A stretch of DNA of 39,079 nt from Clostridia bacterium (GCA_017623595.1 JAGAOU010000053.1:1-39079); one strand, 5' to 3'. Numbered from the stretch's first letter, positions 23,287 through 32,020 are shown. Program-made: numbers and translations. Notes: generated from the sequence alone by a model not told the origin.

Positions 23287-24951
23287 TTAAACTCCTTCTG
23301 CACGAATTTCGCGCAAACGCTTCATAACTTTGTTGTGGATTCCAAAAGTGTCGTGCACGATTTGATATTGTTCATAAAGCTTATTGTAAATTGCGTGGTT
23401 TTCGGGATTTGGGTAATAGGTTTTGTCCAAAAGCTTTGCCATAACATCCACGGCTTCTTCGATGGAATCGTAACCTCCACGGGCCTTTCCTGCCGCCACC
23501 GCCGCATACATTGCCGAAGAAAGAGCCGGCGCCTGGGTTGATGCGCACACGCGAATCGGACGGTTTGTTACGTCCGCAAACATCTGCATCATAAATTCAT
23601 CTTTATGTGCGATTCCTCCACAAGCGATAATTTCATTAATTTCAATGCCGCCCGACACAAGCTGCTCAAGAATTCGTCTTGTTCCGAATACAGAGCTTTC
23701 AAGCAATGCTCTGTAAATTTCTTCCGGTTTTGTGTGGATCGTAAGGCCAAGTATCATTCCGGACAAGTCGGGATCACCGAGAACGCTTCTGTTCCCGTTG
23801 AACCAGTCAAGGCAAAGCAGACCCGATGCTCCGGGTTTAGTATTCATCAATTTTTCCCGCATAAGCTTATGCAGATTGATTCCCCGATCATTTGCTTCTT
23901 CGGTGTACGCCGCAGGAATACAATTTTCAAGAAACCATGCGTACAAATCTCCGCAGCTGGCCTGACCGCCCTCATAAGTAGTGTATCCTTTATAAACCAG
24001 ATCGGGAACGGCAGCAAATATGCCCGGAATGTTTGTATATTCCTCTGATGAAACCATATGACAAAGGGATGTTCCGATGATCATGGACATCTTCCCGGGC
24101 TTTATTACACCGCAGGCAGGCATGGAACAATAACCATCGACATAGGGAATGGACACGGGTGTACCAACTGCCAAGCCGGTCAGTTTTGCACCCCGTTCGG
24201 TAATGGTTCCGCAACAGGGCTCATAGGACACCGTATCGCCGCCGAATTTATCCTCTACTACAGATTCGAAACGGGGATCCAACGCTTTCATGAATTCCTT
24301 TGATGGGTAACCTCCCAACACGGGATTCCAAAACTCCTTACAAGCTGCATAATTATACCCTTTTCGATCGGTACCCGAAATCAGCATTGTAATCCAGTCA
24401 CCCGCTTCAAGGATGCGGTACGCCGCATTATAGACCTCCTCGTCGGTCTGGAGGATGCACAGGATTTTTGCCAGCCCGTTCTCCGCAGAGCATTTTCCAC
24501 CCAAATATGAAAGATGTTTCGATCCGGTTCTTTCGCTAATCCTATCAATTAACTCTGCCTGAGGAGCCGCCGTGTGATCCTTCCACATGGTCACATAGGC
24601 CTTCGGGTGAGACTGAAAGCGGGGTTGAAAACATAACGGAGTAAGATTTTGATCTACAGGAAGCACCGTGGCTGCAGTGAAATCAATTCCGATACCGATA
24701 ATCTGCTCCGGAGTAATATTTGTTTGTTCGATTACGTCGCGGATTACAACGGACAAAACATCAAGATAGTCCTGCGGATGCTGTACAGCGGAATCTGTAG
24801 GAAGACGCGTCCCGTCAGGCAAGCATTCCGACATGACCGCATGCCGATATTCCGAAACACTCTCAGCGATTGTTTCTCCCGTTTCCGCATCCACAAGCAA
24901 CGCGCGCCCCGAGAGCGAACCGTAATCCAAGCCAACAACATAACGTTTCAC
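23287..24951 (-). CDS. araB: L-ribulokinase (FGGY family)
   Basis: Ribulokinase phosphorylates L-ribulose, and often other ketopentoses, to the 5-phosphate in arabinose catabolism. The 554 residues match AraB along their length: VVGLDYGSLSGRALLVD (ATP phosphate loop 1), LPTDSAVQHPQDYLDVL, IGIGIDFTAATVLPVD, WKDHTAAPQAE, and GLLCLDWFNGNRSVLGDPDLSGMILGLT followed by YRALLESSVFGTRRILE. The C-terminal GGIAHKDEFMMQMFADV is the FGGY ATP-binding element. The GTG start overlaps the stop of the radical-SAM gene (GTGA), implying coupled translation. No araA, araD or sugar transporter is adjacent, so the physiological substrate is open. Confidence 0.9.
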   Translation of the reverse strand: MKRYVVGLDYGSLSGRALLVDAETGETIAESVSEYRHAVMSECLPDGTRLPTDSAVQHPQDYLDVLSVVIRDVIEQTNITPEQIIGIGIDFTAATVLPVDQNLTPLCFQPRFQSHPKAYVTMWKDHTAAPQAELIDRISERTGSKHLSYLGGKCSAENGLAKILCILQTDEEVYNAAYRILEAGDWITMLISGTDRKGYNYAACKEFWNPVLGGYPSKEFMKALDPRFESVVEDKFGGDTVSYEPCCGTITERGAKLTGLAVGTPVSIPYVDGYCSMPACGVIKPGKMSMIIGTSLCHMVSSEEYTNIPGIFAAVPDLVYKGYTTYEGGQASCGDLYAWFLENCIPAAYTEEANDRGINLHKLMREKLMNTKPGASGLLCLDWFNGNRSVLGDPDLSGMILGLTIHTKPEEIYRALLESSVFGTRRILEQLVSGGIEINEIIACGGIAHKDEFMMQMFADVTNRPIRVCASTQAPALSSAMYAAVAAGKARGGYDSIEEAVDVMAKLLDKTYYPNPENHAIYNKLYEQYQIVHDTFGIHNKVMKRLREIRAEGV

Positions 24952-25856
24952 AATAATGTTCCTTTCTTTGTAACACCGGTAAGGTCAAAGTTTGGTGTCA
25001 TAGCAAAGTTATCACAACCTTTTCCTTGGATAAACCCTTGCATCCCTAAAGAATTTGCCTGTCGTACAACCGTATTGTATTCAATGGAAAAGAGTTTTCG
25101 GTTTAATTCAGGACATTCTTTCAAATCTCCGCAGGGTGCATACTGCCGCATCAAGCTGATGCGGATGTTTTCCGAGGGAAATGTTTTAGAGATCCATTTC
25201 AAAAGAGTAATACTGTCCCTCTTACCTTCAGGAAGAACCAGATGACGGATAAGCATACCTTTTTTCATCAAACCATCCGAGGTGAATTCGCATGGTCCGA
25301 CCTGAGCGTACATTCTTTGCAATGCCTTTGACGCAACATCAAAATAATCGGAAGTGTTGGAATAGCGCAGGGATTTTTCTGATGAAAAGTATTTTAGATC
25401 GGGAAGATAAATATCGATAAGATCGGCAAATGTATCCAAAATTTCGTCGGATTCGTACCCTGAACAGTTGCAAACAATTGGGATGCAAAGATTAGGTTTC
25501 GTCATACGCAAAGCATCTGCAATCCAAGGCGCATAATGAGATGGAGTCACTAAGTTAATGTTATGAGCTCCCTTATCCTGCAATTCAAGAAACAACTCTG
25601 CCAATCGTTTCACAGAAACTTCCGTGCCGAAATTATCTTTACTTATCTTGTGATTTTGGCAAAAACGGCATTGCAGAGCGCATCCGGAGAAAAATACGGT
25701 CCCGGAACCCTTTGTCCCACTGATGCAAGGCTCCTCCCCAAAATGAAGGGCCGCACGGGCAATTCGAACCGTATCGGAGCCACCGCAGACACCAACACCC
25801 AAAGTGCGGTCTGCTCCGCATTTACGGGGACATAATGTGCAGGCGTGAAGATTCAT
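24948..25856 (-). CDS. PflX-like radical SAM protein (PFL-activase-like)
   Basis: This 302-residue radical-SAM enzyme carries the cluster motif CALQCRFCQN (CxxxCxxC). It also has an N-terminal CTLCPRKCGADRTLGVGVCGG cysteine set and the stretches LHFGEEPCISGTKGSGTVFFSGC, GAHNINLVTPSHYAPWI, YLPDLKYF and IRHLVLPEG. These identify the COG1313 PflX group, which resembles pyruvate formate-lyase activases but has no established substrate. The ATG at 25856, after AAAGG, gives the normal start; an in-frame upstream codon at 25895 lies within the terminator of the preceding gene. It heads a three-gene operon with ribulokinase and the Cys-rich protein. No glycyl-radical enzyme is in the window. Confidence 0.87.
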   Translation of the reverse strand: MNLHACTLCPRKCGADRTLGVGVCGGSDTVRIARAALHFGEEPCISGTKGSGTVFFSGCALQCRFCQNHKISKDNFGTEVSVKRLAELFLELQDKGAHNINLVTPSHYAPWIADALRMTKPNLCIPIVCNCSGYESDEILDTFADLIDIYLPDLKYFSSEKSLRYSNTSDYFDVASKALQRMYAQVGPCEFTSDGLMKKGMLIRHLVLPEGKRDSITLLKWISKTFPSENIRISLMRQYAPCGDLKECPELNRKLFSIEYNTVVRQANSLGMQGFIQGKGCDNFAMTPNFDLTGVTKKGTLL

Positions 25857-25874
25857 AGCAGTCGCCTTTCTACT

Positions 25875-25909
25875 AAAAAACGATGCGGGTAGCAATCATC
25901 GCTACCCGC
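25875..25909 (-). terminator. Terminator of the parvulin-type foldase gene
   Basis: GCGGGTAGC (25885-25893) pairs with GCTACCCGC (25901-25909), loop AATCATC. On the minus strand six T (25880-25875) follow after ATCG. Confidence 0.85.
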
Positions 25910-25925
25910 AAAACATTGTATCGGA

Positions 25926-27410
25926 TTAACCGACTTTTGCCATATTTTCTTCGTTGTACTTAACGGAAGTTGCAGCCTCGAGATCTTCCATATACTTCTC
26001 GTAAGCTTCGTTCTTCATAGTGTTCTCGATGTCAACTTTCCATGCATCGGCGTAACCGAGGAAGTAAACCAAATGATAACCGTAATCGGTGGCCAGGTTT
26101 GCAACATCACCAACCTTGGGCTGATCTTCTTCCTTCTCGGGGAAGATCCAGTCGTTAATACCGTCGGTCATATCTCCTTCGGCGAAGTTTTCATACAGAC
26201 CTTCGGTATATTTGCTTGCAGTATCATCCGTGTTTGCCTCCACAAAGGAAACAAAGGATTCCTTGGATTTGTCCCCCTTATTGAATTCAGCAAGAATCTT
26301 CTCAGCCTCTGCCTTTGCGGCATCCATATCCTTTTGAACCTTACCCTCAGAGTCTTTCAGTTCATTGCCGTTTGCGTCCAACTTGGTAGCGGCCTGGAAG
26401 AGGATGTGATGCATGCTGGCAACCTTGGAGTCGTCCTTCCCGCGGTTAACAAGAACAACAGCAGTGTAAGTAGTGGTAGCAGAATCGCCCTCACCGGACT
26501 TCACTTCAATAACGGTAACATCGTTTGCTTTGGTTTCCTCTTTGAAGACCCACTCAAGCAATTCATTGTTCTCGGTATAGGTAGCGTCGGTCTTCAGGTA
26601 GGAAGAGTAACTGAACTCCTTGCCTTCTTCTACCTTGTCGGGATTCAGTTCCTTGATCTTGTCCTTGAACTTTGTAATGGAATCTTCGCCGGAGATTGCC
26701 TTGAATTCATCTACGATTGCATCAACGGTTTTGTCCTTAGTGGCCTTGATGGTATAGTAGTAATATTCGGCAAGCTCAAAATCCTTGCGATGATCGGTGA
26801 AATACTTTTCGATTTCGGAATCTTCGTAGGAATAGCCATCCATTACGCTTTCGGCGTAGTCGGTGGCAAGTTGGCTGCGGGTGGTGAATGCAACAAAGTC
26901 TTCCATGGTCAGGTTTCTGCAGTAAAGGGCAGAAAGATACGCATTGACAGACATGCTGTTTGCTTCAGCAGCGGTTTCAATATCATCGGGAAGCGTTTCC
27001 AGAGTTTTTTTGGAAGCTTCCTTCATTTCGAAATTGTTCTTGGTTGCTTCTGCGGCCAACAGATAATCGGAGACGATAGCTTCTTTTGCCTGATCGACAA
27101 AATATTCATGCCAGGTCTTGGTGTTGTCCATGTAGCATTTTGCGGTTTTGATGTTTACACCGGAAGATGCCAGGCCAAATGCGCTTGCCCAATACTGGTA
27201 CTGAGCGCCGTAATAGTACTCAAATTCAATTTGAGAAATTTGGTTCTCACCGATTTCCATAACAATGTTGCTACGACGGAAATAACCGGATCTTGCAATG
27301 AGAGCAAAAACCACGGTAACCGTCAGCGCGATAGCACAAACAATGGCAACGATGATGACCGTTGGAGACCAAACAGAGTCCTTCTTTTTGGTCGCGGTGT
27401 TCTTAGACAT
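25926..27410 (-). CDS. Membrane-anchored parvulin-type peptidyl-prolyl isomerase/foldase
   Basis: The 494-residue protein has a Lys-rich cytosolic start, one membrane segment (about 16-41) and a large extracytoplasmic part, like PrsA/SurA foldases. No lipobox cysteine is seen, so it is a signal-anchor protein rather than a lipoprotein. Residues 50-220 are helical and SurA_N-like. The parvulin domain (about 330-460) begins SMHHILFQ and includes FVEANTDDTASKYTEGLYENFAEG and DYGYHLVYFLGY, the family's GG-F and GYH-like blocks. An insertion of about 25 residues (TKLDANGNELKDSEGKVQKD) separates its first strand from the helix. Catalytic competence is uncertain. AAAGGATG precedes the ATG; two candidate promoters lie upstream. 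Confidence 0.85.
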   Translation of the reverse strand: MSKNTATKKKDSVWSPTVIIVAIVCAIALTVTVVFALIARSGYFRRSNIVMEIGENQISQIEFEYYYGAQYQYWASAFGLASSGVNIKTAKCYMDNTKTWHEYFVDQAKEAIVSDYLLAAEATKNNFEMKEASKKTLETLPDDIETAAEANSMSVNAYLSALYCRNLTMEDFVAFTTRSQLATDYAESVMDGYSYEDSEIEKYFTDHRKDFELAEYYYYTIKATKDKTVDAIVDEFKAISGEDSITKFKDKIKELNPDKVEEGKEFSYSSYLKTDATYTENNELLEWVFKEETKANDVTVIEVKSGEGDSATTTYTAVVLVNRGKDDSKVASMHHILFQAATKLDANGNELKDSEGKVQKDMDAAKAEAEKILAEFNKGDKSKESFVSFVEANTDDTASKYTEGLYENFAEGDMTDGINDWIFPEKEEDQPKVGDVANLATDYGYHLVYFLGYADAWKVDIENTMKNEAYEKYMEDLEAATSVKYNEENMAKVG

Positions 27411-27445
27411 GATAATCCATCCTTTACATTTTGATTCGCGTCCTA

Positions 27446-27476
27446 ATTATAACACAGAATAAAAGACGATCTGTGT
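27446..27476 (-). promoter_or_regulatory. Proximal extended -10 element with dyad
   Basis: On the minus strand TGTTATAAT places TATAAT at 27451-27446, an extended -10 without a good -35. Directly upstream, ACACAGA (27476-27470 on the minus strand) and TCTGTGT (27458-27452) form a 7-bp dyad with an 11-bp spacer, which might be a protein site or hairpin. Confidence 0.55.
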
Positions 27477-27512
27477 AAAAATTGTTACGAATCTTTATTA
27501 TTCATAAATAAC

Positions 27513-27541
27513 ATTATACCAAAAGACGATGCAAATTGCAA
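27513..27541 (-). promoter_or_regulatory. Distal promoter of the foldase gene
   Basis: On the minus strand TTGCAA (27541-27536), 17 bp, TATAAT (27518-27513). It gives a leader of about 95 nt to the ATG. The remaining DNA to 27612 shows nothing further that I can name. Confidence 0.72.
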
Positions 27542-27612
27542 GACTTTTCGTGGAAATGTAATATTTATGTCAAACATCCGCCGTTGAAACGGAGAGGTTT
27601 ATCTTATATTGT

Positions 27613-28185
27613 TCAATAACCGAGTGTCTCATGAATAAAAACAACTGTAGCGCCGCAAGAGGAAGGTTTGCGCCGAAGCACGGAAATCACCGCACAAATA
27701 CAATCCTGACTTTGGCAATCGTGACATTTTCCGTCAATGGCGCAGGGTGTGTTTTTTTTCAGTCTCTTTGCGTTCAGCGGTGCCGCAATGTTACGGGCTC
27801 TCTCCCAGGCGGAGGGCAGATCCCGACAGAGCTTATTTTCACCGATCACAAAGTAAACATGCTTATGTCCGTAAATCGAAGAAGATACACGATTGCAGTT
27901 TCCGTCGATGTTGACGATCTCCCCTGTTTCGGAAATTGCATTTGCAGAGGTTACAAAAACCTCTGCATTACGGATTGCATCTGCGGGATCTTTTTTCCAG
28001 TGCCAGGCACAGGAAGAATTCTCGGAAAGTCGATTATAAAGATCCATCTCCTGAAGGGTAATTGAACCTCCGAAGGATACGGTTTTGCCGTTGCATTCCT
28101 CGCAAAGAAAACGAACCGCCGCCTCCCGGTCGGCAAAGTCACAAAAACGATAGCCCCGCTTCTCAAAAACTTCTTTTAATCCCAT
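27613..28185 (-). CDS. LUD-domain protein (lactate-utilisation type)
   Basis: The 190-residue protein fits the LUD (DUF162) family that includes LutC/YkgG. It has GKTVSFGGSITLQEMDLYNRL near the N-terminus, then NAEVFVTSANAISETGEIVNIDGNCNRVSSSIYGHKHVYFVIGENKL, and a C-terminal cysteine cluster CAIDGKCHDCQSQDCICAVISVL typical of clostridial members. Lut proteins take part in lactate oxidation, but a single small LUD protein without LutA/LutB partners has no set function. Its ATG lies inside the end of the transporter gene (10-bp overlap), with AAGGAGG 6 nt upstream, so the two are translated from one mRNA. Confidence 0.85.
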   Translation of the reverse strand: MGLKEVFEKRGYRFCDFADREAAVRFLCEECNGKTVSFGGSITLQEMDLYNRLSENSSCAWHWKKDPADAIRNAEVFVTSANAISETGEIVNIDGNCNRVSSSIYGHKHVYFVIGENKLCRDLPSAWERARNIAAPLNAKRLKKNTPCAIDGKCHDCQSQDCICAVISVLRRKPSSCGATVVFIHETLGY

Positions 28186-29423
28186 TCCGATTCCTCCTTA
28201 TTTATCTTTCGGCGCAGTTGTCGATGCCAGAGGTACATGCCGATTGCGAACACAAATCCGATGGCAAGAAGTACCAGCCAGTAGGAACTGAGTGCTGACC
28301 AGTTCTTGTTGCTGCTGTCTCCCAAAATCAGTCCGCTGACAATCCCGGTAATTCCGGCACCCACATAAATTGCAAAGTCGACAAATCCGGTGACGGTAGA
28401 CACACAGTCCCACTTTGCAAAATCCAAAGGGATGAATGATGTAAACAATGGTGTCAGAGCATATACAAAACCAAAAAGTATTGCAATAAGGACAACGAAA
28501 ACAACCGAATTAAAATTAAATAGGAAAAGCGCTGCCCCGCTGATCGCTAAAGCGCACCCCCAAACCATAAAAACGGTTTTATAAATATCGCCTTTAACCT
28601 TCTTGACTACGGATTTCGAAAGCATAATACCGCCGAAATTGACGAGGGGAATTAAGATTAGGGTAATAATAATCCCCGATTCAGGCAGACTTCCCACATC
28701 ACTGATCATCGTGGGGAGCCAAGTGTCAAGACTGGATTTGATTAAACCGAACAAAATTGAGAATACGGCAATCACCCCAAGGAATGTGATCAATATCGGC
28801 TGACGCATCAAAGAAGAACCGGTCTTTTTTTCGACAGGCCCGGTTTTCGAGGAATAACGAAAGGTAAAGACCCAAATAATCGAAAACAGGATACCCAGGG
28901 CGGATGGAATTGCAAAAACGTATCTCCAACCAAGGAAATTATCAATTAAATAAGAACCGGCCCATGCGGCAATGTAACCGATCACCTGCGTAATTGAAAG
29001 ACAAAAGGTGGCAATTACCATTTTTGTACCGCTGAAATGCTTTGAAACACACTTCATCATTGGAGACCAAAGCATGGACTGAAAAACACCGTTTATTGCC
29101 CACAAAACAATTACCCAGGAAATATTCGGGGCTATACTGATTCCCAGGTTCAGAATTGCAGAACCCAACAAGCCGGTGAACACCATATAACGGACAGGGA
29201 GCCGATCTCCCAAAAATCCAAAAATCAGCTGACCAAAGGCATAAAGCCAGAAAAACACGGAAGAAACAATCCCCAATTCTTCCGGAGAAACCGAAAAAGT
29301 TTCTTCCATTCCTGAGAGGGCAAGGGAAATGTTTAATCGCATAAAATAGAGGACAGAATATGCAATCACGCATAAAATTGTGATTTTTTTCTGTTCCGGA
29401 GAAAAACGAACATGATCATCCAT
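28176..29423 (-). CDS. MFS transporter, organophosphate/OPA-like
   Basis: This 415-residue integral membrane protein has about 12 helices. YFMRLNISLALSGMEETFSVSPEELGIVSSVFFWLYAFGQLIFGFLGDRL covers helices 1-2 with the MFS GxxxDR loop. WAINGVFQSMLWSPMMKCVS in helix 4 resembles GlpT/UhpT-type antiporters, which exchange glycerol 3-phosphate or sugar phosphates for phosphate; related members carry sugar acids. The substrate cannot be read from sequence. GGAG lies 8 nt before the ATG. It is co-transcribed with the LUD-domain gene and divergent from the malate/lactate dehydrogenase-type operon, suggesting uptake of an organic acid or phosphate ester used by these enzymes (inference). Confidence 0.87.
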   Translation of the reverse strand: MDDHVRFSPEQKKITILCVIAYSVLYFMRLNISLALSGMEETFSVSPEELGIVSSVFFWLYAFGQLIFGFLGDRLPVRYMVFTGLLGSAILNLGISIAPNISWVIVLWAINGVFQSMLWSPMMKCVSKHFSGTKMVIATFCLSITQVIGYIAAWAGSYLIDNFLGWRYVFAIPSALGILFSIIWVFTFRYSSKTGPVEKKTGSSLMRQPILITFLGVIAVFSILFGLIKSSLDTWLPTMISDVGSLPESGIIITLILIPLVNFGGIMLSKSVVKKVKGDIYKTVFMVWGCALAISGAALFLFNFNSVVFVVLIAILFGFVYALTPLFTSFIPLDFAKWDCVSTVTGFVDFAIYVGAGITGIVSGLILGDSSNKNWSALSSYWLVLLAIGFVFAIGMYLWHRQLRRKINKEESEWD

Positions 29424-29455
29424 AAAAAAAACTCCAGAAAAAATATTACGGAAAT

Positions 29456-29484
29456 ATTATAGCAGAAAGAGATCAAAAAGTCAA
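29456..29484 (-). promoter_or_regulatory. Promoter of the MFS-LUD operon
   Basis: On the minus strand TTGACT (29484-29479), 17 bp, TATAAT (29461-29456) with an extended TGC. It diverges from the promoter at 29574-29602; the 90 bp between is A-rich and could hold shared control sites. Confidence 0.83.
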
Positions 29485-29573
29485 GGACTCCTAAGAAAAA
29501 AGAAAAAAGTTTTCAAAGGAAATTTCAAAAAAACGTAAAATGTAAAATAACTTTAATATCTCATAAAAAACGA

Positions 29574-29602
29574 TTGACTTTCTACAGAAAATGTGATATA
29601 CT
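29574..29602 (+). promoter_or_regulatory. Promoter of the dehydrogenase-malic enzyme operon
   Basis: TTGACT (29574-29579), 17 bp, TATACT (29597-29602). The leader carries AAAGGGAG before the ATG at 29644. Confidence 0.85.
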
Positions 29603-29643
29603 AAGTTGAAAAAATCATTCATAATGAAAGGGAGAATACAAAA

Positions 29644-30759
29644 ATGGATGAAACAAGAAACTATGTCGACTGGAAAACAATTACCAACTTTGTAATTGAT
29701 TCCTTTGTTGGCTACGGAATTCCCCGCGGTGATGCCGCTGTTTGTGCAGATGTCCTTCTCGAATCCGACAAGAGGGGTATCGAATCTCACGGTGTTAACC
29801 GCTTCAAGCCCATCTATCTGGATCGCATCAAGGCCGGAATCCAGAATCCTGTCACCAATGTTGAAGTTGTCAAAGACTTCGCTGCCACCGCCGTTATCGA
29901 CGGTCATGACGGTATGGGACAGGTTATCGGCTTCAAGGCTATGAACATGGCCATTCAGAAGGCGAAGAAATACGGTATCGGTATGGTAGTTGTTCGCAAC
30001 TCCTGCCATTACGGCATTGCCGGCTACTATGCAACCATGGCTACCAAGGCCGGCTGCATCGGTATGACCGGTACCAATGCTCGTCCCTCCATTGCTCCCA
30101 CTTTTGGTGTGGAAAATATGCTGGGGACCAACCCCTTGACCATCGGTTTCCCCACCGATGAAGCATTCCCCTTTGTTATTGACTGCGCAACCTCCATTAC
30201 TCAGCGCGGTAAGATCGAATATTATGCCCGTGTCGGTAAAGATACTCCCGCCGGTATGGTTGTCGGCCGTGATGGTCTTGCACACACCGACTCGGTTGCG
30301 ATTCTTGACGAGCTGAACACCGGTAAGGCTGCACTGGCTCCTTTGGGTGGTATCGGCGAAGATTTGGCAGGTTATAAGGGCTATGGCTATGCTACCGTGG
30401 TTGAGGTCCTCTCCGCTGCCCTCCAGCAGGGTAACTTCCTGAAGGCTCTCTCCGGTATCGGCGAAAACGGCGAAAAGATCCCCTTCCACCTGGGGCACTG
30501 GTTCATCGCCATCGATCCCGAAGCTTTCATGGGCCTGGAAACCTTCAAGAAGATTGCAGGACAGATTCTCCGCGATCTGCGTAATTCTCAGAAAGCTCCC
30601 GGCTGCGAACGCATCTACACCGCAGGCGAAAAGGAATATGACACCTGGTGCGAACGTAAGGTTACCGGTGTCAGAATCAACCCCGCTGTCCAGAAGGAAA
30701 TGATTGCCGTCCGTGACGAGTTGGGTCTCACTCAGTACAAGTTCCCCTTCGAAGACTAA
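29644..30759 (+). CDS. Malate/L-lactate/ureidoglycolate dehydrogenase-type oxidoreductase
   Basis: The 371-residue enzyme belongs to the Ldh2/MDH2 NAD(P)-dependent family (COG2055), distinct from Rossmann-type malate dehydrogenases. Family features are VLLESDKRGIESHGVNRF with the catalytic-region His, AVIDGHDGMGQVIGFKAM, VVRNSCHYGIAGYYATMA, GTNARPSIAPTFGVENMLGTNPLTIGFPT, and GYKGYGYATVVEVLSAAL. Members oxidise malate, L-lactate, sulfolactate or ureidoglycolate; which applies cannot be told here, but the malic enzyme 76 bp downstream favours malate or a related 2-hydroxyacid. C-ending codons dominate, as in pgi and the malic enzyme gene, suggesting high expression. Confidence 0.88.
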   Translation: MDETRNYVDWKTITNFVIDSFVGYGIPRGDAAVCADVLLESDKRGIESHGVNRFKPIYLDRIKAGIQNPVTNVEVVKDFAATAVIDGHDGMGQVIGFKAMNMAIQKAKKYGIGMVVVRNSCHYGIAGYYATMATKAGCIGMTGTNARPSIAPTFGVENMLGTNPLTIGFPTDEAFPFVIDCATSITQRGKIEYYARVGKDTPAGMVVGRDGLAHTDSVAILDELNTGKAALAPLGGIGEDLAGYKGYGYATVVEVLSAALQQGNFLKALSGIGENGEKIPFHLGHWFIAIDPEAFMGLETFKKIAGQILRDLRNSQKAPGCERIYTAGEKEYDTWCERKVTGVRINPAVQKEMIAVRDELGLTQYKFPFED

Positions 30760-30772
30760 GGGAATGTTTGAA

Positions 30773-30794
30773 CGGGCGGCTTTCGGGTCGCCCG
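30773..30794 (+). terminator. Intercistronic hairpin
   Basis: CGGGCGGC (30773-30780) pairs with GTCGCCCG (30787-30794), one G.T pair, loop TTTCGG. The T-run is poor (CTCTTCCGTTTT), so it may be a partial terminator or an mRNA-stability element. No separate malic-enzyme promoter is clear. Confidence 0.5.
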
Positions 30795-30835
30795 CTCTTC
30801 CGTTTTATATATATAATTGAAAGGAATATGTTATC

Positions 30836-32008
30836 ATGGATATCAGAGAAGAATCCCTGAAAAAGCACTATGAATGGAATGGTAAGATCGAGGTAATCTC
30901 CCGTTGTGAGGTTAATGACCGTCATGACCTTTCTTTGGCCTACACCCCCGGTGTTGCCGAAGCGTGTTTGGTGATCAGCAAGGATGTTGATAAATCCTAC
31001 GAGCTGACTCGCCGCAACAATTTGGTTGCCGTTATTACCGACGGTACCGCAATTCTCGGTCTGGGTGACATCGGTCCTGAAGCCGGTATGCCCGTTATGG
31101 AAGGTAAATGCGCTCTGTTCAAGACCTTTGCAGACGTTGACGCGTTCCCGATCTGTATCAAATCCAAGGATGTGGACGAATTGGTTCGTACTATCTACTT
31201 GATCTCCGGTTCCTTCGGCGGTATCAACCTGGAAGACATCGGTGCTCCCCGTTGCTTCGAAGTTGAGAAGAAGCTGAAGGAGATCTGCGACATTCCCATT
31301 TTCCACGATGACCAGCACGGGACTGCCATCGTCGTTGCCGCCGCTCTTTTGAACGCTCTTCGCGTTGTTAAGAAGAATATCGGCGAAATTAAAGTTGTCA
31401 TTAACGGCGCAGGCTCCGCAGGCATCGCTATTGGTAAGCACCTGCTGAACATGGGCGTAAGGAATCTGACCATGGTGGATCGTTTCGGTATTATCTGCAA
31501 GGGTATGCCGGATCTGAATTCTGCCCATGCCGAAATTGCCGAAGTGACCAATCTTGATCACAAGATGGGCAATCTGGCCGACGCCATGAAGGGTGCCGAC
31601 GTGTTCATCGGTGTTTCCGCTCCCAACATTGTCAGCGAAGAAATGGTTAAGTCCATGGCATCCGATGCCATCGTCTTCCCCATGGCCAACCCCACCCCCG
31701 AAATTATGCCTGACAAGGCAAAGGCTGCAGGCGCCCGTGTTGTTGGTACCGGTCGTTCCGACTTCCCCAATCAGATCAACAATGTTCTGGCCTTCCCCGG
31801 AATTTTCCGAGGTGCTCTTGATTGCCGCGCAACCTGCATCAACGAAGAAATGAAGGTTGCCACCTCTTATGCCTTGGCCTCCCTCATTTCCGACGAGGAT
31901 CTGAACGAAGAGAATATTATTGCGCCCGCTCTTGATAAGCGTGTTGCTCAGGTCGTCGCCGAAGCTGTCATCAAAGCCGCAAAAGAAACCGGCGTCGCCC
32001 GCATCTGA
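30836..32008 (+). CDS. NAD(P)-dependent malic enzyme
   Basis: Malic enzyme decarboxylates L-malate to pyruvate and CO2 with reduction of NAD(P). The 390-residue short bacterial form is complete. LSLAYTPGVAEACLVIS opens the malic domain. VITDGTAILGLGDIGPEAGMPVMEGKCALFK contains the conserved nucleotide and metal region, GGINLEDIGAPRCFEVE the metal-binding acidic residues, and IPIFHDDQHGTAIV the catalytic His/Asp block. VVINGAGSAGIAIGKHLL is the Rossmann glycine motif. AAAGGAA lies upstream of the ATG. It follows the 2-hydroxyacid dehydrogenase and is closed by the strong terminator at 32021-32056. Confidence 0.95.
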   Translation: MDIREESLKKHYEWNGKIEVISRCEVNDRHDLSLAYTPGVAEACLVISKDVDKSYELTRRNNLVAVITDGTAILGLGDIGPEAGMPVMEGKCALFKTFADVDAFPICIKSKDVDELVRTIYLISGSFGGINLEDIGAPRCFEVEKKLKEICDIPIFHDDQHGTAIVVAAALLNALRVVKKNIGEIKVVINGAGSAGIAIGKHLLNMGVRNLTMVDRFGIICKGMPDLNSAHAEIAEVTNLDHKMGNLADAMKGADVFIGVSAPNIVSEEMVKSMASDAIVFPMANPTPEIMPDKAKAAGARVVGTGRSDFPNQINNVLAFPGIFRGALDCRATCINEEMKVATSYALASLISDEDLNEENIIAPALDKRVAQVVAEAVIKAAKETGVARI

Positions 32009-32020
32009 TTCTGAAAACCC

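Noticed and set aside
26073..27434. Long plus-strand open frame opposite the foldase gene
   Set aside because: The minus-strand product has a signal anchor and parvulin motifs; the plus-strand frame has no ribosome site or recognisable domain.
29491..30498. Minus-strand open frame opposite the Ldh2-type dehydrogenase
   Set aside because: Shadow of a strongly biased coding sequence; it would run through both divergent promoters.
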